This document shows positions 24,831 to 38,118 of a stretch of DNA of 64,000 nt, piece by piece. The notes under the pieces were generated by a model, which was given only the letters and a program-made list of their open reading frames with translations, had not been told where the DNA came from and searched no databases. This DNA comes from Moniliophthora roreri (Eukaryota; Basidiomycota; Agaricomycetes; Agaricales; Marasmiaceae). The first letter of the stretch is position 1, and the number at the start of each line of letters is the position of its first letter. The stretch is taken from positions 744,001 to 808,000 of the forward strand of contig LATX02000180.1 of the NCBI GenBank assembly GCA_001466705.2. Reading direction: 5' to 3'. Made by a program: the position numbers and the translations under genes.

Positions 24831-27800
24831 TTGAAAGATTACGAGGGGCATTCGTCGTAGTTTGGACGTACTGATAGTAGACTGAACGACTAGCTAGGCT
24901 AGCTGACGTCTGAGTTTTGTTATCCTTCGTAGAGACGTCGAGGTCAAGGTGAATGTGACCGATGTCATGGTGTGCTGCGAAACCTGATTACTCCTACTTT
25001 GCAGCTCTCGATTCATTACGGGAAATGCAGGCAGCAAGCTCACTGGAAATCCATTCACAGTGCTTTGTACATGGCTGCTCCTTGTGAACCATCCGCCTTC
25101 TCGGCTGTTGGCCTGTTGCCATCGGCGTCTCTGTCCTGTCAATAGTGTGTAGCCCGCCTTTGGAGGATGAACTCTGTTTGTTGACTCTAGTGCTGAGAAT
25201 GTGCTATTCAACATACGGTCTAAATCCAGATCAATGTCAAGGCTTGGAATATTTTCTTCTTGGAATGGGAAAAACACGATTGCAGAGGTATGGCTATGAT
25301 ATTGTCGACGTCATGCGTCTGCCGCAGATGGTCGATCCCAAAGTATGTCCTACTTGTCATATCCTTTCCTCAGACCGATTGCTCGTTTAGCAAGGGTATG
25401 CAACTGGGAGCGAATGACATCATGTTTGGAATACTGCGTCGCAGCAATGTTGGTAGCGTCAGTGGAGTTCCGCTGAGATTCCGCAAAGTTACATAGAGTT
25501 ACAGACGATGGGTCAGTCAAACACCCCTGACGTTACGGCCTTGCCAAGGACGACGGCACTCTTCAATAGGTGTGGAATTCCCAGGCGACTTTGAGCAACG
25601 AGTGCTATAACAAGGCCTGAGTTATCTCGCTGGGATAAATGTAAAATATCCACTTGTGAATTCCTTGAAGCACCAACGTATGTAGAAGTACAAATACATC
25701 AGTCGGAGAGAGATTGAACTGAGTGGTCAATATTTACAGGCCATTTGTTGCATATCGCTGGTCCAGTAGACGAATATACTGTGTTCTTACGGAGTGTTAA
25801 CAGGTACAAGCTAGGTCGGTGCACCGACTTCACGGAATTCCAGCGGTATTCTACAAAGTCACTGACCTGACCCGATCCAACACTGTACTACATCTCGTCG
25901 ATTGGGATCTGGAGTGCAATCACCTTCAATGCCGAGAAGGACAAGTAGTTGGGGAGTCCGATATATGATACATGAGGCTATACGGGTTGTGCAATGAGGG
26001 AAACGTGAGGCTTTTTGTATTCGATGGCAACTGACGTACAATCTCGATGTAGAATAATGTCGGATAACGTCGGATAATGTCTTTCACCCGGACTCCTTTT
26101 CGACTACACCGACAATTGCTCGACGTATCCAGGCTAGGCTTTCATAGACTCGTCTTCTGCCTCCTTTTGCCAGAATCAGCTAATCAGTTATATCCCTTAC
26201 CAAAGACTGACATGCGATACAGAGCCCATAGCCCATACACTGTTCTCAGGAACCTGCTGCCCTGCGCCCCTCTGTCCCCTCTGTCCAATCCCTCAAAGTC
26301 CTGTGTCTCTCGTATCCCACCGCAGCTATAGTAAAATACCATAGCTTCGACACATTTTCACCGATTGAGAACGTGCTCCTCTGCATATAGAGCGGAGGCT
26401 AGACTTGATGATCACGTTGACGTTCGATCGCTGAGCGTGGTAAAACGCATAACACGTACCATAAACCAGTCTACCGCATGGTCTCATGGCTTCTATCCCA
26501 TTCACCCGCTCAATTAGTGCGATCGTTTAGAGGCGTTCTTGAGGACCAACGAGGTTGATGAATTGAAGAGAATTTGGGGCTAACTCGCTGATATTGTCGA
26601 GACATGGAGGGAGCAGAGAGTAGGGTTATTGATGGACGGTTCAGGGATGGTGATGGTTAGTTGGAGAGAGAAGGTAGCTGGTCCACACGATGGCACACAT
26701 CCAGACGTCCAGACGCCAGCAATGACTGGCAGCATGGGCCTGATGTCCTGACTGGGCAGTTGTCCGTCACATCAAAAAAATTTGGCCCGTTCGACTTCCT
26801 ATTCAACCTCCGCTCGGCAGAGGACTTTGGTAGTAAATTTCGAAGAAGCTGTAACGCTTGGCGTCAACGCCAAAATGAAGCGGTCGGGCCAAACTCGGAA
26901 AATTGAACGGGCCCCAGATTTACCCCCACCACGACAAACTCAGCCCGACTTACTTCCTCCATCTCTCCTCAACCTCACGATAACTTCGCTTTTCTCTCTC
27001 TCTCTAGGAACTCAGGAATGATACCTCGTGATCCAAGCAAAGGTCAAAAATCGCGCAATTTCGTCGCCAACTTGTTTCGCGTCCCTCAAGGATGTGTATA
27101 TTTTCATTATATTATTCATTAAACTTATCTTCTAACATGACTCCTCAGCAGTCCAGTCACCGTACGCCCATAATCAAGATAAGCATTCCGTTTCCCCATG
27201 ATGTCAACGTTTCAAAGCTCAGACTCAAAAGAGTTCATAACTAACGTGAGTATTCCCTGCTGATCCACACGACATCGATACTCATACATGATCAATAGAA
27301 TTGCAGAACGTCACTCATTTCAATTAGGAGGGACGCGGGCCGTTGCATTAGTAGCTGTGGATTGGGTAGTTTAGGAGGTCGGTATAGCCTAGCGGATTGT
27401 GGAGATTATAATCCCATACATCCCATGCACTGTCTGCTGGTGGCCCTCTTGGGCTTGGTTGCGTAGGTGTGTACGTGCGCCACTGTCGTAGTAGACCATA
27501 TCGATACCATTTATTGCCAAAGCCAAGCAAAGGAAGCAGGAGGGCTGAAAGCAGGCGATAAGAGGGCAGGTGGAGGAAACGAGACACATTTTAAATGGCA
27601 TGGTAAATATTGGATTCTTGGTGTGTTTGTACCGTGAAAGACGGTTCCCCGCACACTGTAGTGTATAGAGTAGAAAGTTTGAAGGGAAACTCAAATTCTT
27701 GGGATAACTGGCATACAGATCTTTTGCCGCAATTCTGCCGGGTAGATTTTTGTCCCTCTGATCAATGGTGTGCACGACAACCTTGAGGCTCGGAAACTTC

Positions 27801-28754
27801 CCTCCGACCAACTTCAGCCTCATCTATACTATGAAAATTTTTGCGTCATTCATCTACGCTATCTCATCCAGACCAAGGCGCACTTACATGTAGAAATGTT
27901 CAATTAGGCAAGTCAGTTTCTCTGGCCTAGCTTCGAAAACTCAACATTGCTACCCAGAAGGCGGTGGGCAGACTTATACCCACCGTAACGATGCAAGTAT
28001 GTATGTTGCCGTACCCAGAAGACGTGTTTAGGTCTCTTTGCACATGATCCTCAACGTCAGTAACGACGTTAGTACAATGCCAAGCTCCTCTCAGAGATCA
28101 CCTATTCTGCTTCGAGTTGGAAATACAGGAAGAGCTCATAGAGCGCGCTCGCCGCTTGGATCGTCAGGTTCGTGTCAGATGGTGTCAAAAAGGAGCTCAC
28201 ACCCCAACAAAGTCGTTTCGTAGTGAATTCATCTGACGAAAGGCTTCTCTTTTCAGGAAGTTACTGCCCCGGCTACCTCTCATTTCCGCTCTGGAGTCAC
28301 ACTGAATACCTTCGGGATGTTACATATCAATACCGACGCTCTGCTCGCGTGCCTCGCACTTCGCATTCAATTAATCTACCTCAGAATGGCTTCGCTGAAG
28401 ATGATCGATGAACTAAAACCCCGCCGCAGGCAGTTGACAGGTGGATCTTGATGTTACCTGGTATTTCGTCTGAATTCTCGAGCTTTATCCTATACAAACT
28501 TGATACAAAGGCTTCGGTTCCGTCGAAAGTGGACGACATGAGGAAGTTCCTAATTCAGATTGAAGATTCGGGGTGCCTACACGAGTGTGTATACACTTGG
28601 AGTCTGCCAAAACGTTCTCTGCGAACTGCAACCGTCATAATGCTGAAACGCAATAGGATCCTCAACAACATTTGTGCAGGCGTCATCCAGTGCTAGGTGA
28701 TAGATGCGCTTGGCCTAGTGAATTCGGGAGATTCTCAGCGGAGCCACAATCAGC
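24831..28754. other. Long intergenic region between duplication copies
   Basis: About 3.9 kb with no gene I can support. Weak coding-like patches are a minus-strand ORF at 27348-27587 starting with a hydrophobic MSRFLHLPSYRLL segment, and plus-strand patches around 25150-25400 and 28060-28700. None shows a recognised motif or consistent splice phases. A TTTGGCCCG/CGGGCCAAA inverted word pair lies at about 26780-26895. Confidence 0.35.
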
Positions 28755-31700
28755 CATACGTGAATGCGCCATCGATAAAGACCCGAACGTATGGAACCTG
28801 TGTTTCTTGCTCTATTTTCGTCAGGTTAATCTAGTTTCCCAGTGAAATTCAAAGTACCCATCACGAGTGCACAGAGGAATGCGTAGAAAGTGAAGAAAGA
28901 GATGAAGGAGCGACCGGATGACCCCTTTCATTCAGAATTTTTTTCATTATAGCGGGGACGGTGTCACAGAACTAAGCGGATATACCGATTCTTGACGGCT
29001 CGACTTTGCTCGTATGTCGCTCGGGATATGCCAGTACGACCATATGCACTTCGCAAGGTCAAATGCGATCGAGTTGCATATACCTTCTCTCTGTATTCCT
29101 TCTAAAGAATCACTTTAGTGTCACTTGCAGCTCAACCGATTGGAATCAGCGAAAAAGGTGCACCTACGTGACTGTTTGCTCCGTTCTACCGTGTCAACCA
29201 CAACCACGATCACCTCTGGTTTGCTATATAACATGCCTTCTGTTGGTCCTTGAACATTACTTCGAGCTTTCTTCCTTCCCCAACAACAGCAACATCACCG
29301 CCATAAACAGGCCTTTCTACAAAGCGAACCTCCCGACTCAACTGGCGCGATCATGTGGCACTCGTCAGGGACGACCACGACAGAGACGACCTGCAACAAG
29401 AACTGCTGGAAATGCCGGCTCTTCGCTGGAACGAAGACGGTATTGACCCATGTACGAAAACACACTGGTGTAGGACTGGTCTGTGCAGTCGCCTACTTCG
29501 ATCCGTAAGTTCTGTTCCTTCTATTCAAGCTATCCATCAAGCTCATCTTCATCCAAGTGGTAACTGGGGGGTCGACCTAAAAGCTGGGTCAGAATATGGT
29601 TATAGACTGCTTTTCGTGGTATTGCTCGCTGGATTATTTGCTGTCTTCTTCCAGGTCAGTTTGGATTCAGCTTTCCTTGTCGGGTAAACATTTAAAAAGG
29701 CATTCTTAGACTATGGCCAGTAGGATGGGTTGTGTTACCGGTCTCGGTAAGTCATGATGGTAGTCTACTTCCGCCATCGCAGCTCATCTATTATAATTAG
29801 ACCTCGCATCGCATTGCCGCCTACTTCTTCACTCGCGCCCTAAACATACCCTACTCTGGCGATGGCTTGCTCTCTACCCTCTCTACTTATTGTCAGAGGT
29901 CGCTATTATTGCCACTGACCTTGCCGAACTTCTTGGATCTGCAATCGCTTTATGTCTTCTCTTCCCTAGCCTCGAACTGTGGCAGGGAGTACTTATTACG
30001 GGGTTTGATGTCGTTATCTTATTGGCCTTGGGCGATCCTTTGAGAGGCACGCCGGTCAGGATGTTTGAGTGGCTTATTGGCGCTATGGTGACTATCATTC
30101 TCTTTGACAATCTTTGATACTGAATAAGCTTCGCAGGTGATTGCCGTGTTCATATGTATGTGCGTTATTATTTCGCGAGTGGATATCCACTGGGGCACGG
30201 CGTTCCAAGGATACCTACCATCTAAGTATATCATTCCGAATGGAGCTCTCTACGTTTGTGAGTCAGGGCAGCTTCTTGCAGTCGCACGAGTACTCATGAA
30301 GTGGTTCGCATGTCAGCTGTTGGTATTATTGGTGCGACTGTAATGCCTCACAGTATTTTCCTGGGGTCGGCACTTGCTACACAAGATCGAGTCTCCACTG
30401 CACATCGCAGTGCCTTCCCAGAGGTCCGAACTCCTCAGTCGAATTCCAGTGATGTAGACTCCGATGACAAGAAATCTGAAGTCGAGACGCCAACCACACC
30501 AAAGAGCCTAGGACAGCATCTCAAGACATGTTCACATCATCTGTGGACGTGTACATGTGATGCCTTCAAGGTCCCTCCCCCAAGTAGCTATGCTACCGTG
30601 GCCAAACGACACTCAGAGAGAGAGAACAACTCGTACGCGTTCGTTATCGCACATATCTACCACGGAATCGTCGATGTAACGATCAGCCTGCTTGGATTTG
30701 CAGTAGTAATCAATAGCTTGCATGTGCCTTTCATTTTCTTCTCATATTCCATGCTAACTGCCACCATTTAGCATTCTTATCTTGGCCTCTGCCATCTTCT
30801 TCTATGGAAATGGATTGACGGGCGAGAATGCCGGAAAAGACGCAGCAGGTCTGTTTGATGCCTACGATCTCATCAAGGACCTCGTAGGGCCAGGCAAGCC
30901 CTCTTTCCCCTCTCCCTCAGCCGAATGTATTGATCTGTTTGCTTTAAGGTGCGGCCACACTGTTCGCCATCGCGCTATTAGCAGCTGGGCAGGTCAGTGA
31001 CATACTCCTCAATCGACGATCGTATCCTCACTTTCTCTGCCGCAGAGTTCGTCGATTATTGCAACCGTAGCAGGTCAAGCCGTAGCTGAAGGCTTCCTCC
31101 AGTGGAGAGTTTCAGTAAGTGTCATATTTACCTCCACTTCTTTACTAACATGTACGTTGCAAGCCTGTGATTCGTCGGCTCCTCACCCGTCTCCTTGCTG
31201 TTATACCTTCCATGGCCGTCGCTATTGCCATGGGTAGAGCAGGCATAGACATGCTCCTTGTCCTCTCGCAAGTCGTGCTGTCCATCGTGCTGCCATTCAT
31301 CACTTTACCACTTATCTACGTGACCTCTTCCAAGGAACTTATGTCTGTCAGGGTCCCCGCGAAAGGCGAGGAGAGCGGCGAGACAACAAAGGACTTCAGC
31401 AATAACTGGTTTTCGACGGTGATAGCATCCGGGATATGGCTCTTGGTGGCCATCGCGAATGTCTATGTACTCTCTACACTTGGGAAGGAGTAAACTACGA
31501 GACGCAGCGCGTCAAAATGTGTGTGTCTGTGTAGCATAGGAAGATGCTGTACGCGTGGTTACGCACGCTGTTGATTTGCTATTTTTTTTCTAGTTAGTTC
31601 TTCCTATACTCCTAAATTCCTATATATCCAACCGTTAATGCTAGTTATTGGCACTTGTAATATCTGGAATCCTTCGCTCCTCCTGCATTTTTAAGATGGG

Positions 31701-32460
31701 CATTCAGACGAGGATACAAGATTCTTTCGTCACCTATAGAACCTTCAGTCATCGAGCGATCTCCTTTGTAAGTGATGGTCAGTAAGAAATTTAAGGTATA
31801 GAGTGCTATGATGTATACCGTTTGCTTTGGAATCATTGCATGATTTTGAGATGCCGCTTGTCGCCGTCCTCCCGACCCGGAGAACAGGAAGATCCAGCGG
31901 GTCTGCGGTTGAGGGATTGAAGCCACGGAAGATGTGAAGCTTCTCTATAATGTCATAGGTGCTGTGATGCCAATGTCGGTTATTGATTAGCATTGTGCAT
32001 GTGAAAGCTGGAAGACCCAGAGTCGCTTCCAAGGGCTCTGTGATTTTCTCAGCTCCAGAGGGATCAAACGACCAAAAGAACTTTTGCCTTGTACCCAATC
32101 TCTCCAGACTTGTTCATCAGCGGAAGGACAGGGAACAGGTTGAATGAAGAGATAGACCGGAGGGATGATTATAACACCTGTTCCATTCCCTTGCGACTGG
32201 GAGTATTCCTCCTTGCGCAGACTCAGCCAGAGGTCATTGTGTATAGCTGCCGGTGGGATTTAATCGGTCTGAGAAATAAAGCGAGGAAAGTTATAACTTA
32301 CAATAATCCTCCCATTTGTCTTCAGGAATCTGGAGTTGACTGAAAATGCTATATGCTTGAGCAAGCCAAGACATTCTCAAAGTATCAAATGACTTGGGGA
32401 CGTGTAGAGCATATTGTAGATTGATTTCGCTGACCCGTTGAAGATCCGCCAGAGTGATCA
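28755..32460 (+). repeat. Segmental duplication, copy 2 (NRAMP plus intact kinase-like gene)
   Basis: Direct-orientation partner of 19516-23000. It carries the NRAMP gene in the same position and the 3' part of the opposing kinase-like gene. Here the opposing gene continues beyond the aligned block to a complete 5' end at 33843, so this copy looks closer to the ancestral arrangement. Confidence 0.75.
29353..31493 (+). CDS. NRAMP-family divalent metal transporter, copy 2
   Basis: Paralog of the gene at 20150-22306 with the same exon arrangement. The start at 29353 opens MWHSSGTTTTETTCNKNCWK. The TM1 signature DPGNW is rebuilt across the first intron, and TM6 reads GATVMPHSIFLGSALATQDR. Conserved segments include LSEVAIIATDLAELLGSAIA, SRVDIHWGTAFQGYLPSKYI, GENAGKDAAGLFDAYDLIKD and LPFITLPLIYVTSSKELM. 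It ends TLGKE with TAA at 31491-31493. Compared with copy 1 the N-terminal 20 residues and the loop after TM6 (about 30420-30580) differ most, while membrane segments are nearly identical. No stop or frameshift was seen, so both copies may be active. The 3' end faces the opposing kinase-like gene 151 bp away. Confidence 0.9.
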
Positions 32461-33843
32461 TAAACCTGCTGCTAGATCAGTCCGAAGTCGACGCCTAACA
32501 TATTGCTGTGGTACTTGCCGCACTGAGCCATCATCCGTCATAACTTGGCTATCCATCGTCACGTCTGACATACCGACCACGCGCCAGTGCCAAAACCGAT
32601 AATACAACCCTTTCTTGACACCGGCACCCCATCTAGCAATGATGTCTCCATTGCACCGATTGTAAATCGAGTTGGCAAAAGATCGTAGCATGTATACGGC
32701 CTCTTCGTCAGCCAGCCATTGCGGAGTGCGTTTGTTAGATCTACCAATTCCTAGTACGATTTTGCGAGTAGGAATCGTCTTGGTCAGGTAATCAAGAACG
32801 GCGTTGTTGTCGCTGAGTGTCTGGATAGACAAGGGGGAGATGTTTTCAATGCCCATTTTGCTTAATCCAAAGCCATTCATCGCCCAACGATCGTGGTCGC
32901 ATGGAATTGGGACATAAGGTCCTCCCCTGCATGCGCCAGTTCTTGGGTCAACCCACAATTCACTAAGCTCCTGTTATATTTCCTTGTCAGCGAGGGTGGG
33001 ACATTCGGGATCTGTGACACACTATTTCACGATTCGGCGGTATGCTTGCTACCATATACTGTGAAAGAAACAGTTCAGGAGTTGTGGATAAGATTCGCGT
33101 GGACTTGCGTACTTCAAGTTGAATTTCAAAATATGCATAGAGGATTGAAGAAAGCTTATTCTGTCGAAGGACGTTTGTAACAGGGATCAGTGCTGAATCG
33201 AGGTTGTTAATATTATCATAACAGGAGTGAAGAGTGTGCCTTACCATCGTAGAATATCAGTGCTAGTAAACCACACTGATTATCATTATAGCCGAATAGC
33301 TGGGCCACGTTTGGATCCCTAAGGTTGCATAATTTATTCATACCAGATGCAAGCTCTTCAAAGAATGAAGCGACCGTACTTGACCCGAGAGAAGTGCTCG
33401 AAATCCCTAATGGAGCGCAGAAATGTCAGATACATCCGACTCATTGAAAGGGAGTAGTACGAACCTTGAAGGCATCGCAACCACTGTATCTAACGTGAAG
33501 GAACTCGCTTTCCTTGTCTTCACCGGCAACACGGACAGAGCTGATGATGCGACGAGCATCAATCCTCGACAAGTTCGTATCGTCGTATCTCCTGGCCTCT
33601 GTATTGCTGACGATTTTGTTAATGATGATATTCCCTGTCGGGATTCGCTTGTACTGAGAATTAAACCAGTTAGTATCAGTATATGGGGAGTCATAGGAAA
33701 CTCACATTATCCCAAATTGTCGACTCCTTCTCTTCAGACCGCAGCAAGTTCCCGTGAACATGAATGATATGTTGGCATCTTTGGACACTTGTAAAGCTTC
33801 CGCCGTCCACTACAAAATTTGAACATCCTTCCAACAAAGCCAT
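31645..33843 (-). CDS. Basidiomycete protein with a kinase-like N-lobe segment (family of unknown function)
   Basis: Multi-exon minus-strand gene. The start at 33843 reads MALLEGCSNFVVDGGSFTSV and soon CQHIIHVHGNLLRSEEKEST. Splicing then gives YKRIPTGNIIINKIVSNTEA and SEFLHVRYSGCDAFK. Next come FFEELASGMNKLCNLRDPNV and AQLFGYNDNQCGLLALIFYD, which resemble the alpha-C to beta-5 portion of a protein kinase N-lobe. Then come ALIPVTNVLRQNKLSSILYA, a WVDPRTGACRGGPY block, ITLADLQRV, VYLFIQPVPCPSADEQVWRD, KFFWSFDPSGAEKI and a C-terminus ending RYYKCQ at 31645. I know this arrangement from many agaricomycete genomes as uncharacterised proteins. I see no HRD or DFG catalytic motifs, so kinase activity is not claimed. 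Intermediate exon borders are approximate. Confidence 0.65.
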
Positions 33844-35110
33844 CACTCTGGGAATCTTGCAGGAGAAGAGAACTGAGGTTGTGGAGACAGTGAAACACTC
33901 CTAGTTAACATAAATATGCAATAAGAGGGACAATGTTTTTGGTGGCTGGTATCGCGCATCCATCAAATCCTGGACGCTCGAATGTGATGGATCGGCTTCG
34001 GATATGAAGGTGGAATTTGATTATGAAAACGGCAAGTTGAAACTTGCCACCGCGCAAGGTACCGGATCGCTGATTTCGACAATTTGTAGTCGACACTAGC
34101 AGGAATACAGTATGTACGCACTATGATTCGATGGCTGAAGCATGCAAAGCGGTCACCAGTACGATCCAATCCACCACGACACGACAAGCATTGAGCAAAA
34201 GGAAGCACCCAATACCGCTCAATCCTAATGTTCCTGAGTTGCGTGAAGATCGGTTCCCATTCTGGAATCATTCCAGTCCCGTTGTCCAGCGTATCTCGAC
34301 GTTCAATGAGTGAATTCAAAGTCCATAGTGCCTGAAACCATGCGGGTCAGCGGATTAAACGTCATAGAAGTAGAGCTGCGATCCGGGAAAAAGACGGAAT
34401 GGTCACAGGAATCCTGAATAAGCGCTGAATCACCCGGCTTTCTTGAGAAAAGAAGACCGCATCACCCTCGCAGCGGCTATCTGTACTATAGTGGTCTATG
34501 TGTATGACATACTTCCTCATTTTAACTGTAGCAGTTGATGCTTCGTCATGCCCGCTATTGTCGTCGAAAGGCTTCCGCGAAACATACAAGGTAAGAAAGT
34601 TTGACGTCCAACTTGGTGCTGAGTAGAATTCTTCTCTGATCGTAGGCATACAAAGCAAGGCTGGTACCGCCGGATGCTTACTTGGTGACCACGAAACACA
34701 TCACAATGTCATAACCGCAGTGGCGTCCTCGTATGGCACGAAGCTCCTATGTAACTCGATTCAAATGTGTACTTGACATCTTCATTTAAGCTATCCAATA
34801 TGATCCTCTTCCATATAGGTACTTCGGACCCACGCACTCGATTCTATGAAATTCTATCCCAGCATCAGCGCGTTATGTTTGCTGACTGTGGTGCAGATTG
34901 TTCAGGCGAGAAGGACACGGTTGCCGAATTACGGCTCCTGAGTATGTCGTCGATACCATCATTAATGATAATGTTGGTAGAGTCAGCATTCCAATAGTGT
35001 ATTGGTCAATACAAGAATCCAATTTATTCGAGATTATTCTGTGACTCCGGTAAATAGCGCAACGTCTTCAGGTCTTCAGCAAATGCGATTGGGATTTATG
35101 CGTAAAGATA
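33844..35110. other. Intergenic, no supported gene
   Basis: Overlapping 60-118 codon ORFs occur on both strands (for example minus 33963-34319 and 34362-34658). None has a recognisable motif or phase-consistent introns. The last ~100 bases adjoin the 3' end of the F-box gene. Confidence 0.4.
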
Positions 35111-36870
35111 CTAGTAAGAACGCATATATTCCGGTACATGCTTCCAACGATCCCATGTCGATGGTTGCCAGTGTTCACGCACACCCTCCATCGGGTTATC
35201 GTAAAGCTGGTTATGCCTCTCCCTCGGCGAAAGCCACTGGACAAACATTCCTCGCTCCCGCAGCAATTGCAATTTTCCCTGTACCATGTCTTCATCTGGA
35301 AGGGAGCCAGCAAAAGTGATCACCATACGTTTCAGCCTCCGAGTCCTGCTTCGCGCTTCTGCGAAGGCCATGAGGGAATCCGCATGGAAAGGATTACAAT
35401 CTTCGTAGATGAACACTTTGAGATGCGGACAAAGGGAATTAGTGGGCGAATTCAGTGCGTCAAAAAATGATATTGTCGGTAGCACCTTTATGCCGTAGCC
35501 CACCCTCAGTTCAGCGAGAGAAGGCATCAAATCAAGAAGCTTGATCAGGGCAATGGCCGCGACTTGGGAAAGGAGATCCATCGTGAGCCGCGAGATTGCG
35601 CAGCCCGAACGTTCAATGAAGGTGTGGAAAGCAAGCATATTTAACTCGTTTTTCGAGCTTGAACCTATGATATAGCCATGATACACAACGGAAAAGTCTT
35701 TGAGCCCCGGCGCAACGAACGCATCAAAAAACCGTTGAGATAGCTCTGGCGCAGGTAGGGAGTCGAATGAAAGGTTGAGAGTATGGAGCTGATGCATTAC
35801 GATGATTGGGGATGCATCAGACGCAAAGTTGGCGCGGAGCTGAATGTATAGCGTGCAACGACGCAGTGATAAACGTGAAAGGGACAGGATCCTCAGTGCC
35901 TCAGTTGGTCCAATTCCAGCCGAAGACAGGCCGAGTTTTACTTCGGTGAGATTATCCCAACGAATCGATGATTCGAAATCTTGAGCGTATTCCTCAAGGT
36001 GGAGCACTCTGAGTGAAGGAGAACGTCTGAAAATGATGTCCAATGGATGGCCTGATCCATGAGGAGATTCTTCACTTTTGTTGATGAATCTGATTTCCTC
36101 TACCAGATTCAGATTCTTCAGCTCCAAATCCTCCAAGATCTTCAAAATGCCAGATGGAACATTCAAGAAAAGTTCTCGCCACCGCGACACATATGGAAGA
36201 ATTTTTTCGAGAAAATCCATGTAGCACTGCCGAAGCTCAGCTTCAGCCTGTTCCTCGTCACTCCACCAACGTGCGTCTGAAACACCCACTGTCTCGGAAG
36301 GCATCAAGGTATGAATCGATAATGTTAGCGGCATCGAACCGGAGCGTCCAAGCCATAGCTGCAATCCCGCTTCCCTAAGTTTCATCAATGATCTAAAATC
36401 GGGAGTAACCGGGGGCATTCGAGGATACGGCAAGGCTATGTGGATGCGATTCCAAAGACCTGGTGTGCTAATAGCCACTTCACGCCATGACCGACAGATG
36501 CCTGTCAACAGCAATGGCGCCTCTTTGAGATTGCGGACTGGAATATGGTCCTTGGGTAAGCATTCCACAAAGATTTCACGAAGAACATCCACAGGAGCGC
36601 GCCGAATCGGGGAGAGAAGCGATCGGTGGTTATCGATGAAGGATTTTAGGCTGTCTCGTTGGGCGAGCAACCAAGCAATTTCTTCCTCGAGAAGCCGTAA
36701 TTTCTTCTCTGGCTCGAGTAAGAGTTGTCGGATGTCCACAATCTGATGCGGAGATGGTGCAAAGTTGGTCCCAAAATGACTAGCGAATGGGGAACCTGCG
36801 TGGCATTTTCAGCGGTTATTCGTTCCCATTGCTCGAACTCACCTGTCAGATCAAATTGACTGCTTTCCAT
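35111..36870 (-). CDS. F-box protein with N-terminal coiled coil
   Basis: Two-exon gene for a 570-residue F-box protein, a likely substrate receptor of SCF ubiquitin ligases. Exon 1 (36870-36843) encodes MESSQFDLTG. A 47-nt intron (GTGAGT..GCAG) joins it to SPFASHFGTNFAPSPHQI, and exon 2 runs to 35111. The N-terminal stretch EKKLRLLEEEIAWLLAQRDS is a short coiled coil. The F-box-like domain follows, with SPIRRAPVDVLREIFVECLP, LLLTGICRSWREVAISTPGL and WNRIHIALPYP. The rest consists of irregular leucine-rich repeat-like segments such as SPSLRVLHLEEYAQDF and LHTLNLSFDSLPAPELSQRF. This layout is one of the most expanded families in agaricomycetes. The start was moved upstream of the long exon because the exon itself has no early ATG and the intron phases fit exactly. 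Confidence 0.85.
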
Positions 36871-37072
36871 GGTCACCAGGTACTGCTTCTCGGTAGATGT
36901 CGATGTAGCGTGAAACTCTAGTGATCGGACGAGAAAACACGCACGGACCTCGAGACTGCGAGCCATCAGCTTGCATCACCTGACCATCGAACCCCATCCT
37001 GAAGAATCTTAGCCTGGCAAGCCGTCTTCCGTCTTTACTCACACAGAAGATAAGTCGTTCTGTGTATAGTAA

Positions 37073-37535
37073 AGCCTGGTACCCGGGACGGGGGGAACCG
37101 TCGTGCTCGGCTAATTTCAAACTCCGCCCAGAGAGCCTCTTTTCTGTAATTGATCTTATCAGCATGCTTTCCTCCGTACTTGCATTTTTGTGTTCTTTTT
37201 CCGCCAACGAAATGTTCAACAATCACTCAGACGAGGACACGAGCATAACCTCCAACCAATCGGACCCCTCTGCGACTGCTTCGTACACATCAGCTCCTCA
37301 GCCCATATCCTATCATCACCCTTCAACTTATTTCAGCCCGAGCGCGATGCTATTCCGGAACAGAAAGCCCTCGCGGCCTTCTTTCCGAAGAATCTGCCAT
37401 ACGGTGAACGAAAAATCAACAAACGCCCAACGCGACGCGACCTGATGCATGACGCAAGAGCGGCATGAGCACGGCAAGCGTCGGACTGTGAAATTAAGCG
37501 AGCACGACGGTTCCCCCCGTCCCGGGTGCCAGGCT
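37073..37535. repeat. Inverted-repeat element with 47-bp GC-rich arms
   Basis: Arms at 37073-37119 and 37489-37535 are reverse complements apart from a few mismatches. Each contains CCCGGGACGGGGGGAACCGT followed by CGTGCTCG and a TAATTTCA end. The ~370 bp between the arms has only overlapping motif-free ORFs. The layout (AGCCTGG outer ends, non-coding centre) resembles a MITE or fold-back element, but no clear target duplication was seen. It lies just upstream of the F-box gene. Confidence 0.65.
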
Positions 37536-38118
37536 AGAAGAATCTCAGGTGTGGTACCAAACTTCTCCAAGCACATTCAAGAGCGAGGGAACTGGCTTCA
37601 AGTTTAGAGTGGGATTAGTATAGAAGAGAAGGGAAGAATCCGAAGCTGTGAGTTGTATTCTTCATCCTGTATATTCATAACCCTTCTGCTTGATCCTCAT
37701 GAATTTTGTGACTGCAACCAAGCCAGGTAGCATTCCTCAATGGACCTCTACCGTTCCACATGACTGCCCCGACTTGGCCAGGATGTTTTTCATCTCGTCA
37801 GAAATTCAGCGAGGCATTCCCATACCGCGGGCAAGATTTCAGTTCTGAGTCCTGACCTACGAAGTCTTCGAATGTCCCGTCGTGAAGACGGAATCGCAAA
37901 ATCAGTCACCTATGAACAGGCTTGGGTAAGTCTGACACTCGTGCGTCGAAGAATATGATCTAACCACCCCCAACCATATGTACATTACATGTTGTCTTTT
38001 TATCTTTCTGCTACATGGCCCTTTTCCGTCTGTATGGTTCTGTCCTAGTGTTTGTTGACCAATACTTGTAGAGCACAAAGTAATTTCAAGTTCCCAACGA
38101 ATTATGATACCAGCAATG
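37536..38118. other. Intergenic, no supported gene
   Basis: Nothing recognised; short ORFs only. Confidence 0.4.

Noticed and set aside
26781..26910. MITE-like TTTGGCCCG / CGGGCCAAA pair
   Set aside because: Matching words are only 9-10 bp and flanks diverge at once; such pairs are expected by chance in this length.
27348..27823. Small secreted protein
   Set aside because: Two overlapping minus ORFs with hydrophobic patches, but no clear start, splice model or conserved motif.
31645..33843. Active protein kinase
   Set aside because: Only an N-lobe-like segment is visible. I could not find HRD, DFG or the usual catalytic lysine context, so catalytic activity is not claimed.
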